NCBI GenBank assembly: GCA_016869765.1
Contig: VGES01000023.1
Location: forward strand, 1-56,435
Length of the DNA stretch: 56,435 bases
Direction: 5' to 3'
Source of the DNA: Alphaproteobacteria bacterium
GTDB taxonomy: Bacteria > Pseudomonadota > Alphaproteobacteria > SHVP01
Each line of letters starts with the position of its first letter. Positions within the stretch are counted from its first letter, which is position 1. Made by a program: the position numbers and the translations under genes. Shown in pieces: positions 46,500-55,417 of this stretch. The notes below the pieces were generated by a model that saw only the letters and a program-made list of their open reading frames with translations, was not told where the DNA came from and did not search any database.

Positions 46500-48878
46500 A
46501 TGAACGTTGTGAGCATCGTAACCGGGCGCGGCGCGCCGGCATCGGACCTGTGGCGGGCTTGGTTCATCGCCTGGCTCGGGGTGTCGTGGATCCTGCTGCA
46601 CCTCTATGCCGCGTTCTACGGCGCACCGAATGCGATGCTCTACCGCACGCTCCACCTTGGGGTCGCCCTGGCGCTGACGTTTCTCTATTTCCCGCTTGGC
46701 GCCGGCCGATCCAAGCCGTCGCTGGCGCTCGGCGCCATCGATGCGGTGCTCATCGTCGGCAGTCTCTGGATCTCCGCGTACTTCATCATCGAATACAAGA
46801 CCTGGGAGTTGCATCGCGCCGCGATGCGCCCGATCGATTTTGCGACCGGCATCTTGCTCATCGTCGTGACCCTCGAGGCGACGCGCCGCGCGGTTGGCAT
46901 GGCCCTCGTCTGGGTGTGCCTGTTCTTCCTCGTGCATGCCCTGTTTGCCGATTGGTTCCCCGGCCCCTTCAACCGTCCCCCTTCTTCGCTCGATCGCCTT
47001 ATTCGCAGCGTCTTCCTGGGCGATGATGGTGTGTTCGGCGTCGCTGTGGCCGTAATGGCGAACTTCGTCATTCTGTTCATCCTGTTCGGCACGCTGCTTA
47101 CGGTCACTGGCGGCGGGGCCTTCTTCACGCGGTTGGCCTTCGCCCTGTTCGGGCACCGCACGGGTGGTCCGGCCAAGGCCGCCGTGGTGTCGTCGGGCCT
47201 CCTTGGGATGCTGTCGGGGAGTTCGGTCAGCAACGTGGTGACGACCGGAACCTTCACGATTCCGCTGATGCGCCGCCTCGGTTACCGCGGATCGTTCGCC
47301 GGTGGAGTCGAGGCTGCGGCCTCGAACGGCGGCGTCATCATGCCCCCGGTCATGGGCGCCGTCGCCTTCATCATGGCCGAGTTCATGAACCGCAAGTACG
47401 CCGAGATCGCCTTGGCCGCGGCGATTCCGGCGGTTCTCTATTACCTCGTGATCTATCTGACCGTTCACTACGAGGCGAGGAAGCTCGGCCTGCGGGCGAT
47501 GGATCGCAGCCTGTTGCCGAGCGCCTGGGGCATCCTCAAGCGTGAAGGCTACCTGCTGATCCCGCTGGCGCTGATCATCGTCGCGCTGGTCCTCGGCTAT
47601 TCGATCGTGTTCGTCGGTGTGGTCGTCATCAGCGCTACGTTCGTCATCGCCCTGCTCGAAAAAAGCCGACGTATGACGCCCTACCGTCTGCTCGACACCT
47701 TCGAGCAGACGGTGCGTTCGACCGCCGGCCTTTGCGCCACAGCGGGAGCGGCCGGCATCATCATCGGATCGGTTTTCGCCACTGGTCTGACATTTTCCGT
47801 GGCGCAATACGCGGTCGATCAATCGGGCGGCCAAGTCTGGATCATTCTCGTCCTTGCCGCGGTCCTGTCGCTGATCATGGGCATGGGGATGCCCGGGGTT
47901 GCGATCTACATCACGTTGGCCGCGACCGTCATCCCGATTTTGATCAAGTCGGGGATTTCGCCGATGGCGGCGCACATGTTCGCGTTCTACTTCGGCAATG
48001 CCGCCAACATCACGCCGCCCGTGGCCATCGCCGCCTACGCCGCCGCCCCCATCGCCAAGGCCGACCCGATCGCCACCGGCCTGCAAGCCAGCCGCCTGGG
48101 CGCCGGGACATTCTTGCTGCCGTTCCTATTCGTCTATGGGCCGGGTCTGCTGCTCGAGGGCACGTGGTATGAGATCCTCCAGGTGAGCCTGACCTCGGCC
48201 CTCGGACTCACCGCGTTCGCCTTGGCCCTCACCGGGTATTTCCAGAGCCCGCTCAGCCATTGGCAAAGGGTTGTGCTGCTCGCATCGTCGCTGTTCCTAA
48301 TCGTCCCCGAAGTGATCACCGATGGAATTGGCGTTTTGTTGTTCGTGATTGGCGCCGGGAGCAACTGGCTTGCCGCCCGACGCGGAATACAGCAGGTCGG
48401 TGGGAACCTTGCCGTGACCAACGAGCGGATCATCGCCGGCCAAAGCGAGTCCGAGGAACGACGGCGCTCCCCGCAGGTCGGCGGCGACCTCACCATCGCC
48501 GGACAACAGCCAAACGCGCCGCAGACCCCTGAAACTCCCCTTGGACGCGCTTGGCAGCGCTTCTTGCAATCCCGGGTTCAAAAGGAAGCCGAAGGGGCGC
48601 GTATCGCGACCGAAGCCCAGAACGTCGACAACATCACCCAGGCCCTGATGAAAGACGAACCGATCCCAGGGGCCCCGAACGAGGTCCGGCCACGGGCGCT
48701 ATGGGGCGCGTGGGCCGTCGTCGTGCTCGGTGCGCTGGCGATGGAAACGATGGGCCAGAATTTCTTCCACGCGACCGATCCGCTCCTGTGGGTCGCGGCG
48801 ATCGGCGTGATCGGTTTGGTCGGCTTGGTCGGCGTGGCGCGAGTCTGGGGGACGGGAAGAATCTCCCAACCCACCTAA
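46500..48878 (+). CDS. Fused TRAP transporter permease (DctQ-DctM, 4TM12TM family)
   Basis: The 792-residue membrane protein has the small Q-type four-helix unit at its N-terminus and the large M unit (from about residue 170) with SGSSVSNVVTTGTFTIPLM, SNGGVIMPPVMGA and MGMPGVAIYI, typical of fused permeases associated with TAXI binding proteins. After the last core helix (about 640) there is an atypical tail: a soluble Gln/Glu/Arg-rich stretch (about 645-735) followed by two further helices (VVVLGALAMET and IGVIGLVGLVGVARV). No strong ribosome-binding site precedes the ATG at 46500. The stop overlaps that of the convergent VOC gene. Confidence 0.9.
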   Translation: MNVVSIVTGRGAPASDLWRAWFIAWLGVSWILLHLYAAFYGAPNAMLYRTLHLGVALALTFLYFPLGAGRSKPSLALGAIDAVLIVGSLWISAYFIIEYKTWELHRAAMRPIDFATGILLIVVTLEATRRAVGMALVWVCLFFLVHALFADWFPGPFNRPPSSLDRLIRSVFLGDDGVFGVAVAVMANFVILFILFGTLLTVTGGGAFFTRLAFALFGHRTGGPAKAAVVSSGLLGMLSGSSVSNVVTTGTFTIPLMRRLGYRGSFAGGVEAAASNGGVIMPPVMGAVAFIMAEFMNRKYAEIALAAAIPAVLYYLVIYLTVHYEARKLGLRAMDRSLLPSAWGILKREGYLLIPLALIIVALVLGYSIVFVGVVVISATFVIALLEKSRRMTPYRLLDTFEQTVRSTAGLCATAGAAGIIIGSVFATGLTFSVAQYAVDQSGGQVWIILVLAAVLSLIMGMGMPGVAIYITLAATVIPILIKSGISPMAAHMFAFYFGNAANITPPVAIAAYAAAPIAKADPIATGLQASRLGAGTFLLPFLFVYGPGLLLEGTWYEILQVSLTSALGLTAFALALTGYFQSPLSHWQRVVLLASSLFLIVPEVITDGIGVLLFVIGAGSNWLAARRGIQQVGGNLAVTNERIIAGQSESEERRRSPQVGGDLTIAGQQPNAPQTPETPLGRAWQRFLQSRVQKEAEGARIATEAQNVDNITQALMKDEPIPGAPNEVRPRALWGAWAVVVLGALAMETMGQNFFHATDPLLWVAAIGVIGLVGLVGVARVWGTGRISQPT

Positions 48879-49834
48879 ACCCACATCGCCTCGATCACCT
48901 CGACCCGCTCGGCGTCTGGCCCCGTGAAGCAGAACGCCCGTCTTCCGCCATAGGGGGCCGCTGCAATCGGGCCGGGCTCGGTCGGGATGCGGGCAAGGCG
49001 ATGCGATGTTACCGCGCGATACAGCCCATCGAAGTCCCTGGCCCCCAACGTCGCCATGCATGTGCCGCCATCGAAATGCATCGGGTCGGCCGGATCGTCG
49101 TCGATGAAACCCGCTGGCAGGCCATGAATCTCGATGCAGCCCCGGCCGCTGTCGGGGGCATCCCCCTTGACGATATCGAGGAAGTACATCGGCCCCGGCG
49201 GAACCTTCCATGCCTTGTGAATGGGGCCATGGGTCCCGCCCGACTCGAGCGTCACCTCCATGCCGAGCGTCTCCTCGTAGAAGGCGCGGCAGCGGGCATA
49301 CTGCGGCGTGTTGAGCGGGACCTGGAAAAACTGCCCGACCTGAGTCTTGGCCGTCGGGAACTTGCGCTTTTTCGGCTGGGTGACGCCCATGGTCATCGTC
49401 ACATGCGTGCCGCCCGGCAGCCTGGAGCTGAACGCCTGGTGCAGATTGCTCGCGGCGTGGGTGAAGTCGTAGTCGACCGGAGCCTGATAGGGTTTGAAAT
49501 CGGGGTGATTCGCGAGCCGGCGGTGTAGGCCGACGATGTCCGAGGTGACGATGATCTCGAACCCGGCCCACCGGGCGGCCCGCTCGCGAACACGCCGGCG
49601 CTCCGAGCCGCGAACGACCCGCACCATCCCGTGATCGGAACCAGGGGCTCGCACGATCCAGAAGCGATCCCCGGCACTGCCCGGGGCGATGTGCCATAGG
49701 CGCTCGAGGTCGGACCCGATCCCGCCCTCCATGAGCACCTCCCAGCCCCACTCCTTGGTCACGAGGTTCAAGAACCGTTGGGGTTCGGGGCAACTGTGCG
49801 TCATTCCGGCGAGGCCAATCACCAGAGGTCTCAT
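48875..49834 (-). CDS. VOC (glyoxalase-fold) family protein, two modules
   Basis: The 319 residues start MRPLVIGLAGMTHSCPEPQR and contain two glyoxalase-type halves. The first is about 5-150 (SDIVGLHRRLANHPDF, PGGTHVTMTMG); the second begins FFQVPLNTPQYARCRAFYEE, with GTHGPIHK and EVIEAMWV at the end. The metal-ligand positions cannot be placed with confidence. It may be a lyase or isomerase. It is the last gene of an apparent minus-strand run after two lipoprotein genes. Confidence 0.75.
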   Translation of the reverse strand: MRPLVIGLAGMTHSCPEPQRFLNLVTKEWGWEVLMEGGIGSDLERLWHIAPGSAGDRFWIVRAPGSDHGMVRVVRGSERRRVRERAARWAGFEIIVTSDIVGLHRRLANHPDFKPYQAPVDYDFTHAASNLHQAFSSRLPGGTHVTMTMGVTQPKKRKFPTAKTQVGQFFQVPLNTPQYARCRAFYEETLGMEVTLESGGTHGPIHKAWKVPPGPMYFLDIVKGDAPDSGRGCIEIHGLPAGFIDDDPADPMHFDGGTCMATLGARDFDGLYRAVTSHRLARIPTEPGPIAAAPYGGRRAFCFTGPDAERVEVIEAMWV

Positions 49835-49855
49835 GTCCTACCTCGATAAGGGGGG

Positions 49856-50383
49856 TCAGTACGCCTTGTCGAACTCTAGCTCCCGGTGGGCGCGAAGGAA
49901 CTCCAAGACATCTTCTGGGTCGCCGTCCAGGCGTTCGAGTTCGATATCCATGTCCGCGGAAGTGTCGAGCGTAACGTCGAACGTCTCGGCCAACTCGCTG
50001 TATCCCCGGGGCATCATCCAGGTCAGCCTCCGGTCGGCCCACTGAAAAAAGTAAATTTCGTAGGTTCGATGCCCATCGAAGAGCACTTGCAGGGCATAGA
50101 TGTTACCGCGGATCGGCATCGCGCGCGCAGTGCCGTTCCGTACACGACCGTCAGCGGATCGGTCGCTAAAGCGATAGTCGCGCGTCGCCGGGACGTAGGT
50201 AAACTGTGCGCTCGCTCCATCGTTCGAATTGAGCGGTCCGACCAGCCCTGGAACGGCAACGCCAGCCGACACGGGAATGGCCTCGAACGTCGTTTCGTAG
50301 CAGGCGGCCGCGAGAAACGCGACAAACACCGCCGCTAGCTGCCGCAGAGGCGGTGTGAGCGTCGTGTGTTTCAGTCTGAACAT
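49856..50383 (-). CDS. Lipoprotein of unknown family (paralogue A)
   Basis: The start is ATG 50383 (MFRLKHTTLTPPLRQ), without clear ribosome-binding site. The 175 residues have a hydrophobic segment (about 19-27) and a lipobox-like FLAAACYE, so Cys would be lipidated. The mature part has (F/L)xYVPATRDYRFSDRSADG, RGNIYALQVLFDG and ends AHRELEFDKAY. It resembles the next protein at nearly every one of these segments. No known family. It lies immediately upstream of the VOC gene. Confidence 0.7.
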   Translation of the reverse strand: MFRLKHTTLTPPLRQLAAVFVAFLAAACYETTFEAIPVSAGVAVPGLVGPLNSNDGASAQFTYVPATRDYRFSDRSADGRVRNGTARAMPIRGNIYALQVLFDGHRTYEIYFFQWADRRLTWMMPRGYSELAETFDVTLDTSADMDIELERLDGDPEDVLEFLRAHRELEFDKAY

Positions 50384-50408
50384 GGTTCGATCGGGGATCG
50401 CGGGCACA

Positions 50409-50927
50409 TCAGTCCGACTTCTCGAAGCGAAGCTCGCGGTGGGCACGCAGGAAGGCAAGAAGGTTCGCCGGGTTTCCCTCCAAGCGATTCATATCCCATT
50501 GTTCGTCATTCTCTGGCTCCGTGAAGTTGACAGCATAGCGTCGCCCTAACTCCACGAGGTTTCCCTGCGGCGACATCCACTCGACACGAGTGGCGGTCAC
50601 TTGCAGGAAATAGATCTCATAGTTGCGCGACCCGTCGTACAGGACCTGCAGCGCGTAAATATTGTCGCGCACCGGCATCGCCCGCACCGAACCGTTGTGT
50701 ACACTGCCGTCCGCCGAACGCTCGCTGAAACGATAGTCGCGCGTTGCCGGCACAAACGAAAATTGCACCGAACCGCCATTGTTCCAGGTGATCGGCGAAA
50801 TGGCCTCGGGAATCTGCACACCCGCGGATGCGGGAATCACTTCGCGCCCAACCTCGTAGCAGGCGCTCACGAGCAACATGGCGATTGCGGCGACAATTCT
50901 CGTCACCCCGCGACGGAACGAACCCAT
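50409..50927 (-). CDS. Lipoprotein of unknown family (paralogue B)
   Basis: I start at ATG 50927 (MGSFRRGVTRIVAAIAM), because AAAGGA lies six bases upstream; the ATG at 50933 is too close to it. The 172 residues have a signal sequence with a good lipobox (LLVSAC). The mature part has SFVPATRDYRFSERSADG, RDNIYALQVLYDGSRNYEIYF and FLRAHRELRFEKSD. It aligns with the neighbouring lipoprotein over its whole length, so the two are a tandem duplication. Function unknown. Confidence 0.7.
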   Translation of the reverse strand: MGSFRRGVTRIVAAIAMLLVSACYEVGREVIPASAGVQIPEAISPITWNNGGSVQFSFVPATRDYRFSERSADGSVHNGSVRAMPVRDNIYALQVLYDGSRNYEIYFLQVTATRVEWMSPQGNLVELGRRYAVNFTEPENDEQWDMNRLEGNPANLLAFLRAHRELRFEKSD

Positions 50928-50939
50928 GACCATTCCTTT

Positions 50940-51716
50940 TCAGCGGTCCAGTGCGTCTTCGGCAACGAGCAGGCCGTCGTAGACCGAATCGGGCAATGCC
51001 TGGTTCGGCGCAATGCCATTCATGTGCAGGAGCGCGGCGAGTTGACGCGAATGTTGCCCGGCGTGGGAAACGGTGCGCAACAAAACCTCGCGCATCGGTT
51101 TTTCGCCATAGTACGTGTTCATCGGCGCCACACCGTTGCGGTCGGCGGAGGCGCGCCACCAGGTCAGGAACCGCCCGCGGATGTCGTGCCCGTAGTCGGC
51201 GATCTGCGCCGAGCTGTGCATCTCCCCGGGCGGCGGCCGGACGAGCGTCTCATAGGTGAGGACATCGCCCCCGAGCGCCTCCAGGAACGTTTCGACGACG
51301 TTGAAGGCGTGGTGGGCCAGTATGCGATATGTACGGTTTGGGCGATTCGGCATCTCGGTCGCGAGCAACGCCTCCGGCAATTGTCGCACGTAGCGTTCGG
51401 AGGCGGCCAAGATGGTCTCCCCACGCTCGATCAGCACGGCAGGCGCGAGCCCGAACGACGTCGGCGCCAACCCGACGAAGGCAGCGACGTCCGCGATCGA
51501 CTGGGCGTAAACGAACTTGTCGCCGCGGGCGACGATCGGCACGCTACGTGCTCCGATCGCCCGCATGTCGTCGTAGGCGTTTTTGTGTTCGAGCACGTTG
51601 ATCGACTCGTAGTCGACCCCGTTTCGCGTCAAGAATTGCTTGACGAAGGCGCAGCTCGAACAGTGCGGTTGCCAATAGACGCGCAGGCGTGACGAAACGG
51701 CGGTATCGAGGGCCAT
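50940..51716 (-). CDS. Glutaredoxin-DinB fusion protein
   Basis: The start is ATG 51716 (MALDTAVSSRLRVYW); GGGAG lies nine bases upstream. The 258 residues have a glutaredoxin domain (about 9-90) with the redox pair C19-S-S-C22 and the cis-Pro motif ARSVPI. A DinB/YfiT-like four-helix metal-binding domain follows (about 100-250), with candidate ligands in RILAHHAFN and VSHAGQHSR. DinB folds include mycothiol- and bacillithiol-dependent thiol transferases. A glutaredoxin fused to DinB suggests glutathione-linked transferase chemistry, which is inference. The lipoprotein genes follow after 12 bases. Confidence 0.8.
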   Translation of the reverse strand: MALDTAVSSRLRVYWQPHCSSCAFVKQFLTRNGVDYESINVLEHKNAYDDMRAIGARSVPIVARGDKFVYAQSIADVAAFVGLAPTSFGLAPAVLIERGETILAASERYVRQLPEALLATEMPNRPNRTYRILAHHAFNVVETFLEALGGDVLTYETLVRPPPGEMHSSAQIADYGHDIRGRFLTWWRASADRNGVAPMNTYYGEKPMREVLLRTVSHAGQHSRQLAALLHMNGIAPNQALPDSVYDGLLVAEDALDR

Positions 51717-51813
51717 TCTTCTTTTCTCCCTTGCGTCGATCATCGTCCGGACCGCGGGTCCCGGCAAGCTGCCCCTACTCCCTCGGGCATCGGCGGCATG
51801 CAACCCTGGCGGG

Positions 51814-52581
51814 CTAAGCGAAGCGTTGCGCCAAAGCGGCCACGTCGTCCGCCCGCATCGACAGCGAGGCGGAATCGATCTGGACCCCGGCGAACACGTC
51901 GTCTCCCGCGAGCCAACGACGTTCCGCATCGAGCGCCTCCAGCGCGCGCACGACGCCAGCATTCAACTCATAGGACACGATCGGTAGGCCCTTGGCGCGA
52001 AGGGCCGCACGAAAGATCGTGAGGACCGTGCTCCGGGCCTGCTGGGGCGGGACCGCAAACGGAACCTCGATCGTCGCCCCCTGACGGATCGCGCCCTCAC
52101 ACGCCTCGGCGGAAAACGAGGTTGTCGAGCGACAGGACGTAGGCCGCGTCGCGTAAGCGCTGCATAGTCCGCCATCGAGGATTGGGCATGGCACGATCGC
52201 GCGCAACCGCTCCTCGATCGACATCGGATGCGTCTGACGGTTGGTGGCCAGCAGGCGCTGTTTTGCCGCCTCGTCGATCGATCGCGCCAGGAGAAAAATC
52301 TCGGGCGCGGTCGCAGAAACGAACAGATGGCAGCAGTGCGTGCAGCCACCGCGGCAGGCAATCTCCTTGGGCGTCACCGCATTGTGGACCTTGCTCAGGC
52401 ATTGCAGCATCGCGCGCGCGGCATCGGATGGGGCGTTCGCGCGGCCGGTGGCCAGGATCGAGAAAAACGCCGAACCAAGCGCCGCCGCATCATCGACGTG
52501 GGGTCGCAGATCGATCCCGTGGGTCAAGAGCTCACGACCACGCTTCTCGAGAAGACGCCGCTGTGCCCGATTGACCGCCAC
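51814..52581 (-). CDS. YkgJ-type cysteine-cluster protein
   Basis: The start is GTG 52581, two bases after matB. The 255 residues carry the YkgJ (CxxxCxxCC) signature CRGGCTHCC at 76-84 and a second cluster PCPILDGGLCSAYATRPTSC. It is predicted to bind Zn or Fe-S; the role of the family is not established. The N- and C-terminal helical regions are without named domain. Close linkage to matB suggests a cofactor or maturation role, without further evidence. Confidence 0.8.
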   Translation of the reverse strand: MAVNRAQRRLLEKRGRELLTHGIDLRPHVDDAAALGSAFFSILATGRANAPSDAARAMLQCLSKVHNAVTPKEIACRGGCTHCCHLFVSATAPEIFLLARSIDEAAKQRLLATNRQTHPMSIEERLRAIVPCPILDGGLCSAYATRPTSCRSTTSFSAEACEGAIRQGATIEVPFAVPPQQARSTVLTIFRAALRAKGLPIVSYELNAGVVRALEALDAERRWLAGDDVFAGVQIDSASLSMRADDVAALAQRFA

Positions 52582-52583
52582 GT

Positions 52584-54104
52584 CTACCCCGCCAGGCGCC
52601 GGTAGAGATCGCCATAGGTCTGTCGCAACACGTTCTTCTGCACCTTCCCCATCGCGTTGCGCGGCAAGTCTGTCACGACGATCACCCGCTTGGGCAGCTT
52701 ATAGCGGGCGAGGCGAGCCTCGAGCGCCTTCAGGACTTCGATCTCCTCGAGAACTTGGCCGGGTTGAACGACGACCGCCGCAGTCACCCCTTCGCCGAAG
52801 TCCGGATGCGCCACCCCGAACACCGCGCTTTCGACGACACCCGGCAGGCCGTCGATCTCGCTTTCGACCTCTTTCGGATAGACGTTGTAGCCGCCACTGA
52901 TCACGAGATCCTTGTCGCGACCGACGATGTGGAGGTAGCCGCGATCGTCGCGACGCGCGAGGTCGCCGGTGATGAAAAAACCGTCGCTCCGGAACTCCGC
53001 CTTGTTGCGCTCCGGCTGACGCCAGTATCCGGGAAACACCGTCGGCCCGCGAACCTCGATCATCCCGGTCTCTCCCCGAGGCAGGGCCTGGCCGCTCGCG
53101 GGATCGACGATGCGAAGCTCGACACCCGGCAGCGGGAAGCCCACGGTTCCGGCGACACGATCACCGTCATAGGGATTCGAGGTCGTGATCACGGTCTCGG
53201 TCATGCCGTAGCGTTCGAGGATGGCGTGTCCGGACCTCGCCTGCCAGGCCCGGTGGGTCTCCGCGAGCAGCGGGGCCGAGCCCGAAACAAAAAGCCGCAT
53301 GTTGGCGCAAACGCCACGATCGAGCCGTGGGTCGCCGAGCAGCCGGGTGTAGAAGGTCGGAACGCCCATCATGGTCGTCGCGCGCGGCAGAAGACGCATC
53401 ACGACGTCGAGATCGAACTTGGGCAGGAACAACATGGACGCGCCGGCGACCATGACCGTATTGGCGGCGACGAAGAGACCATGAGCATGAAAAATCGGCA
53501 AAGCGTGGAGCAGCACGTCATGCTCTGCGAAACGCCAAGTCTCCGCGAGGGTCATCGCGTTGCTGGCGAGATTGCCGTGGGTCAGCATGGCGCCCTTGGC
53601 CCGCCCGGTCGTGCCCGACGTGTAAAGAATAGCAGCGATGTCATCGCGTCCAGGGTTTTCATCCGCCGGCACGGTGGCCTTGGAGGCGGTTGCGGGCAGA
53701 GAACCCTCCCCAGCCGTGCCCAACGTCATGATCTTGGCCCCGATACCGGCCGCCAGGGGAGCCAGCGCTCGCTCTTGTTCCGGACGCACGACGAAGACGG
53801 CGGGCTCTGCGTCGCCCAGGAAATAGTCGAGCTCGGCACTGGTATAGGCGGGATTGAGCGGCAGGAATACAAGCCCTGCGCGAAGGCAACCGAGATAGAG
53901 CGCAAACCCCTCCGGACTCTTGTCGATCTGCGCCGCGATGCGATCCCCGCGCCGTGCGCCAGACGCCAGCAGTGCGCCAGCCAACCGCCCGGCCAGATCG
54001 AGCACGTCCCGATAGGTCCAGCAGCGACCGTCGGGCGTTTCGATGAGGGGCCTGTCCCGAACGCCGGGGCGACGCTCGATCAGGGAGATCAGGTTTTCGG
54101 TCAT
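52584..54104 (-). CDS. matB: Malonyl-CoA synthetase
   Basis: The start is ATG 54104 (MTENLISLIERRPG); a TTG at 54128 is less likely. The 506-residue adenylate-forming enzyme has the A3 loop YTSGTTGRAKG (161-171), A5 YGMTET, A7 GDLAR and a C-terminal catalytic Lys near 487 (AMGKVQKN). The segments HALPIFHAHGLFVA and NTVMVAGASMLFLPKF are close to those of rhizobial MatB, and the substrate is therefore predicted to be malonate or a methylated form. It makes malonyl-CoA from malonate and CoA. MatA, the decarboxylase, is not in the window. Confidence 0.9.
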   Translation of the reverse strand: MTENLISLIERRPGVRDRPLIETPDGRCWTYRDVLDLAGRLAGALLASGARRGDRIAAQIDKSPEGFALYLGCLRAGLVFLPLNPAYTSAELDYFLGDAEPAVFVVRPEQERALAPLAAGIGAKIMTLGTAGEGSLPATASKATVPADENPGRDDIAAILYTSGTTGRAKGAMLTHGNLASNAMTLAETWRFAEHDVLLHALPIFHAHGLFVAANTVMVAGASMLFLPKFDLDVVMRLLPRATTMMGVPTFYTRLLGDPRLDRGVCANMRLFVSGSAPLLAETHRAWQARSGHAILERYGMTETVITTSNPYDGDRVAGTVGFPLPGVELRIVDPASGQALPRGETGMIEVRGPTVFPGYWRQPERNKAEFRSDGFFITGDLARRDDRGYLHIVGRDKDLVISGGYNVYPKEVESEIDGLPGVVESAVFGVAHPDFGEGVTAAVVVQPGQVLEEIEVLKALEARLARYKLPKRVIVVTDLPRNAMGKVQKNVLRQTYGDLYRRLAG

Positions 54105-54196
54105 TCCACTCGGATCGTCTGACCCCAAACCCTAGCGCAATCGACCCCGCTTTCAACCGCCGTCGCACCGGTAACGGTTTCGGGCCGGCACCCGAC

Positions 54197-55417
54197 GTGG
54201 CAAAGTGCGCCCTTGGTTTCGGCCCTCCCGTGTCCCTCTTTTTCCTCCTGACGGCCACCGTCGTATCGGTCGTCGCAGCGACCATCTACACGCCATCCCT
54301 GCCCGGCATCGCGCGAGATCTCGATGCCAGCGCGACCGTCGCGCAATGGTCGGTCACGGTTTTTGCCGCGACGTTCGGATTGGTCCAGGTCTGGCACGGC
54401 CCGGCCTCCGATCGCATCGGGCGCTGGCGCGTGTTGCACGTCAGTCTGTGGTTGTTCCTCTTGGGCACGATCGTCAGCGGTGCGGCCCCGTCGATCGGCG
54501 TGCTGTTGCTCGGACGGGTGCTCCAGGGGCTGGGCGCCGCCGGGCTCACGGTCGTGCCGCGGGCGATCGCCAGCGACAGTTTTGTCGAGCCGAAGCGTGG
54601 CCGGGTGTTCGTCTACCTGTCGATGGCCACGGCGGTCGGGGCGACGAGCGCCCCGCTCATCGGCGGATGGCTCGACGCATGGACGGGAACCTGGCGAACG
54701 AGTTTCGCCGTGTTGGCGCTTTTGCTCCTGGTCGTGCTCGTCCTCGCCGTCCGGCGGTCGCCGGACATGGCAGGCGGCCGACGCGATCGCCCACCGGGAT
54801 GGCGCGGGGCGATGGCGGATTATCGCAGCCTGCTGCAGCGCCGCCCGATCTTGTACACGGTGCTGACGGGCGCGTTCATGCGCGCCGGCTATTTCGGCTT
54901 CCTTACGCTCACGCCGTTCGTCTTGGCCGATGCGTTTGCGCTCGAGGTGGGCGCGGTCGGCACCGCGATGATGACGCTAACGGCCGCATTTCTTGTGGCC
55001 AACACCGTGGTCGTTCGCCTGACGAACCGCATTGCGGGCCACGATCTCATCGTCGGTGGGACGATCTTTGCCCTGACGGCGCCATTGACCATGGCGATCG
55101 CCGCCTACTCTGGTGCGACGCTCTTCGTCGGCCTGATCCTGCCGCTGGCCTTGTACGGGTTCGGCCAGGGCATTGCGATGCCGATCGCCAATGCGACGGC
55201 GGTCAACGCCGACCCGCGCATGGCGGGGGCCGGTGCGTCCCTCCTTGGATTCGTCGGCTATCTGATGGGCGCCTTGGGAACCTTCGTGGCCGGGCTGCTC
55301 GCCCACGACACCGCCATACCGCTCGCCGGGTTCCTCGCGGTGACAACCATGCTCGCGCTCACGTTCGCTTGCTGTGCACAACGCGCCCAGGATCCTATCG
55401 AGGAGGTCGGACGATGA
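54197..55417 (+). CDS. MFS transporter (Bcr/CflA-like drug exporter)
   Basis: The 406-residue, 12-helix protein carries GPASDRIGRWRVLHV (motif A) and GRVLQGLGAAGLTVVPRAI (Bcr/CflA-like motif). The start is uncertain: GTG 54197 (VAKCALGFG) or GTG 54230 (VSLFFLLTA), neither with a strong ribosome-binding site; the second begins directly at helix 1. It is divergent from matB and its stop overlaps the GST start by four bases (ATGA). Probably exports a toxic or end product. Confidence 0.88.
   Translation: MAKCALGFGPPVSLFFLLTATVVSVVAATIYTPSLPGIARDLDASATVAQWSVTVFAATFGLVQVWHGPASDRIGRWRVLHVSLWLFLLGTIVSGAAPSIGVLLLGRVLQGLGAAGLTVVPRAIASDSFVEPKRGRVFVYLSMATAVGATSAPLIGGWLDAWTGTWRTSFAVLALLLLVVLVLAVRRSPDMAGGRRDRPPGWRGAMADYRSLLQRRPILYTVLTGAFMRAGYFGFLTLTPFVLADAFALEVGAVGTAMMTLTAAFLVANTVVVRLTNRIAGHDLIVGGTIFALTAPLTMAIAAYSGATLFVGLILPLALYGFGQGIAMPIANATAVNADPRMAGAGASLLGFVGYLMGALGTFVAGLLAHDTAIPLAGFLAVTTMLALTFACCAQRAQDPIEEVGR

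Noticed and set aside
46488-48086. 532-residue open frame on the minus strand
   Set aside because: Antisense to the TRAP permease; extreme Arg/Asp/Gln/His composition is the complement of a membrane protein.
54205-55413. In-frame extension upstream of the GST (629-residue frame)
   Set aside because: The part before ATG 55414 is a shadow frame of the MFS gene; the GST has its own ribosome-binding site and ATG.
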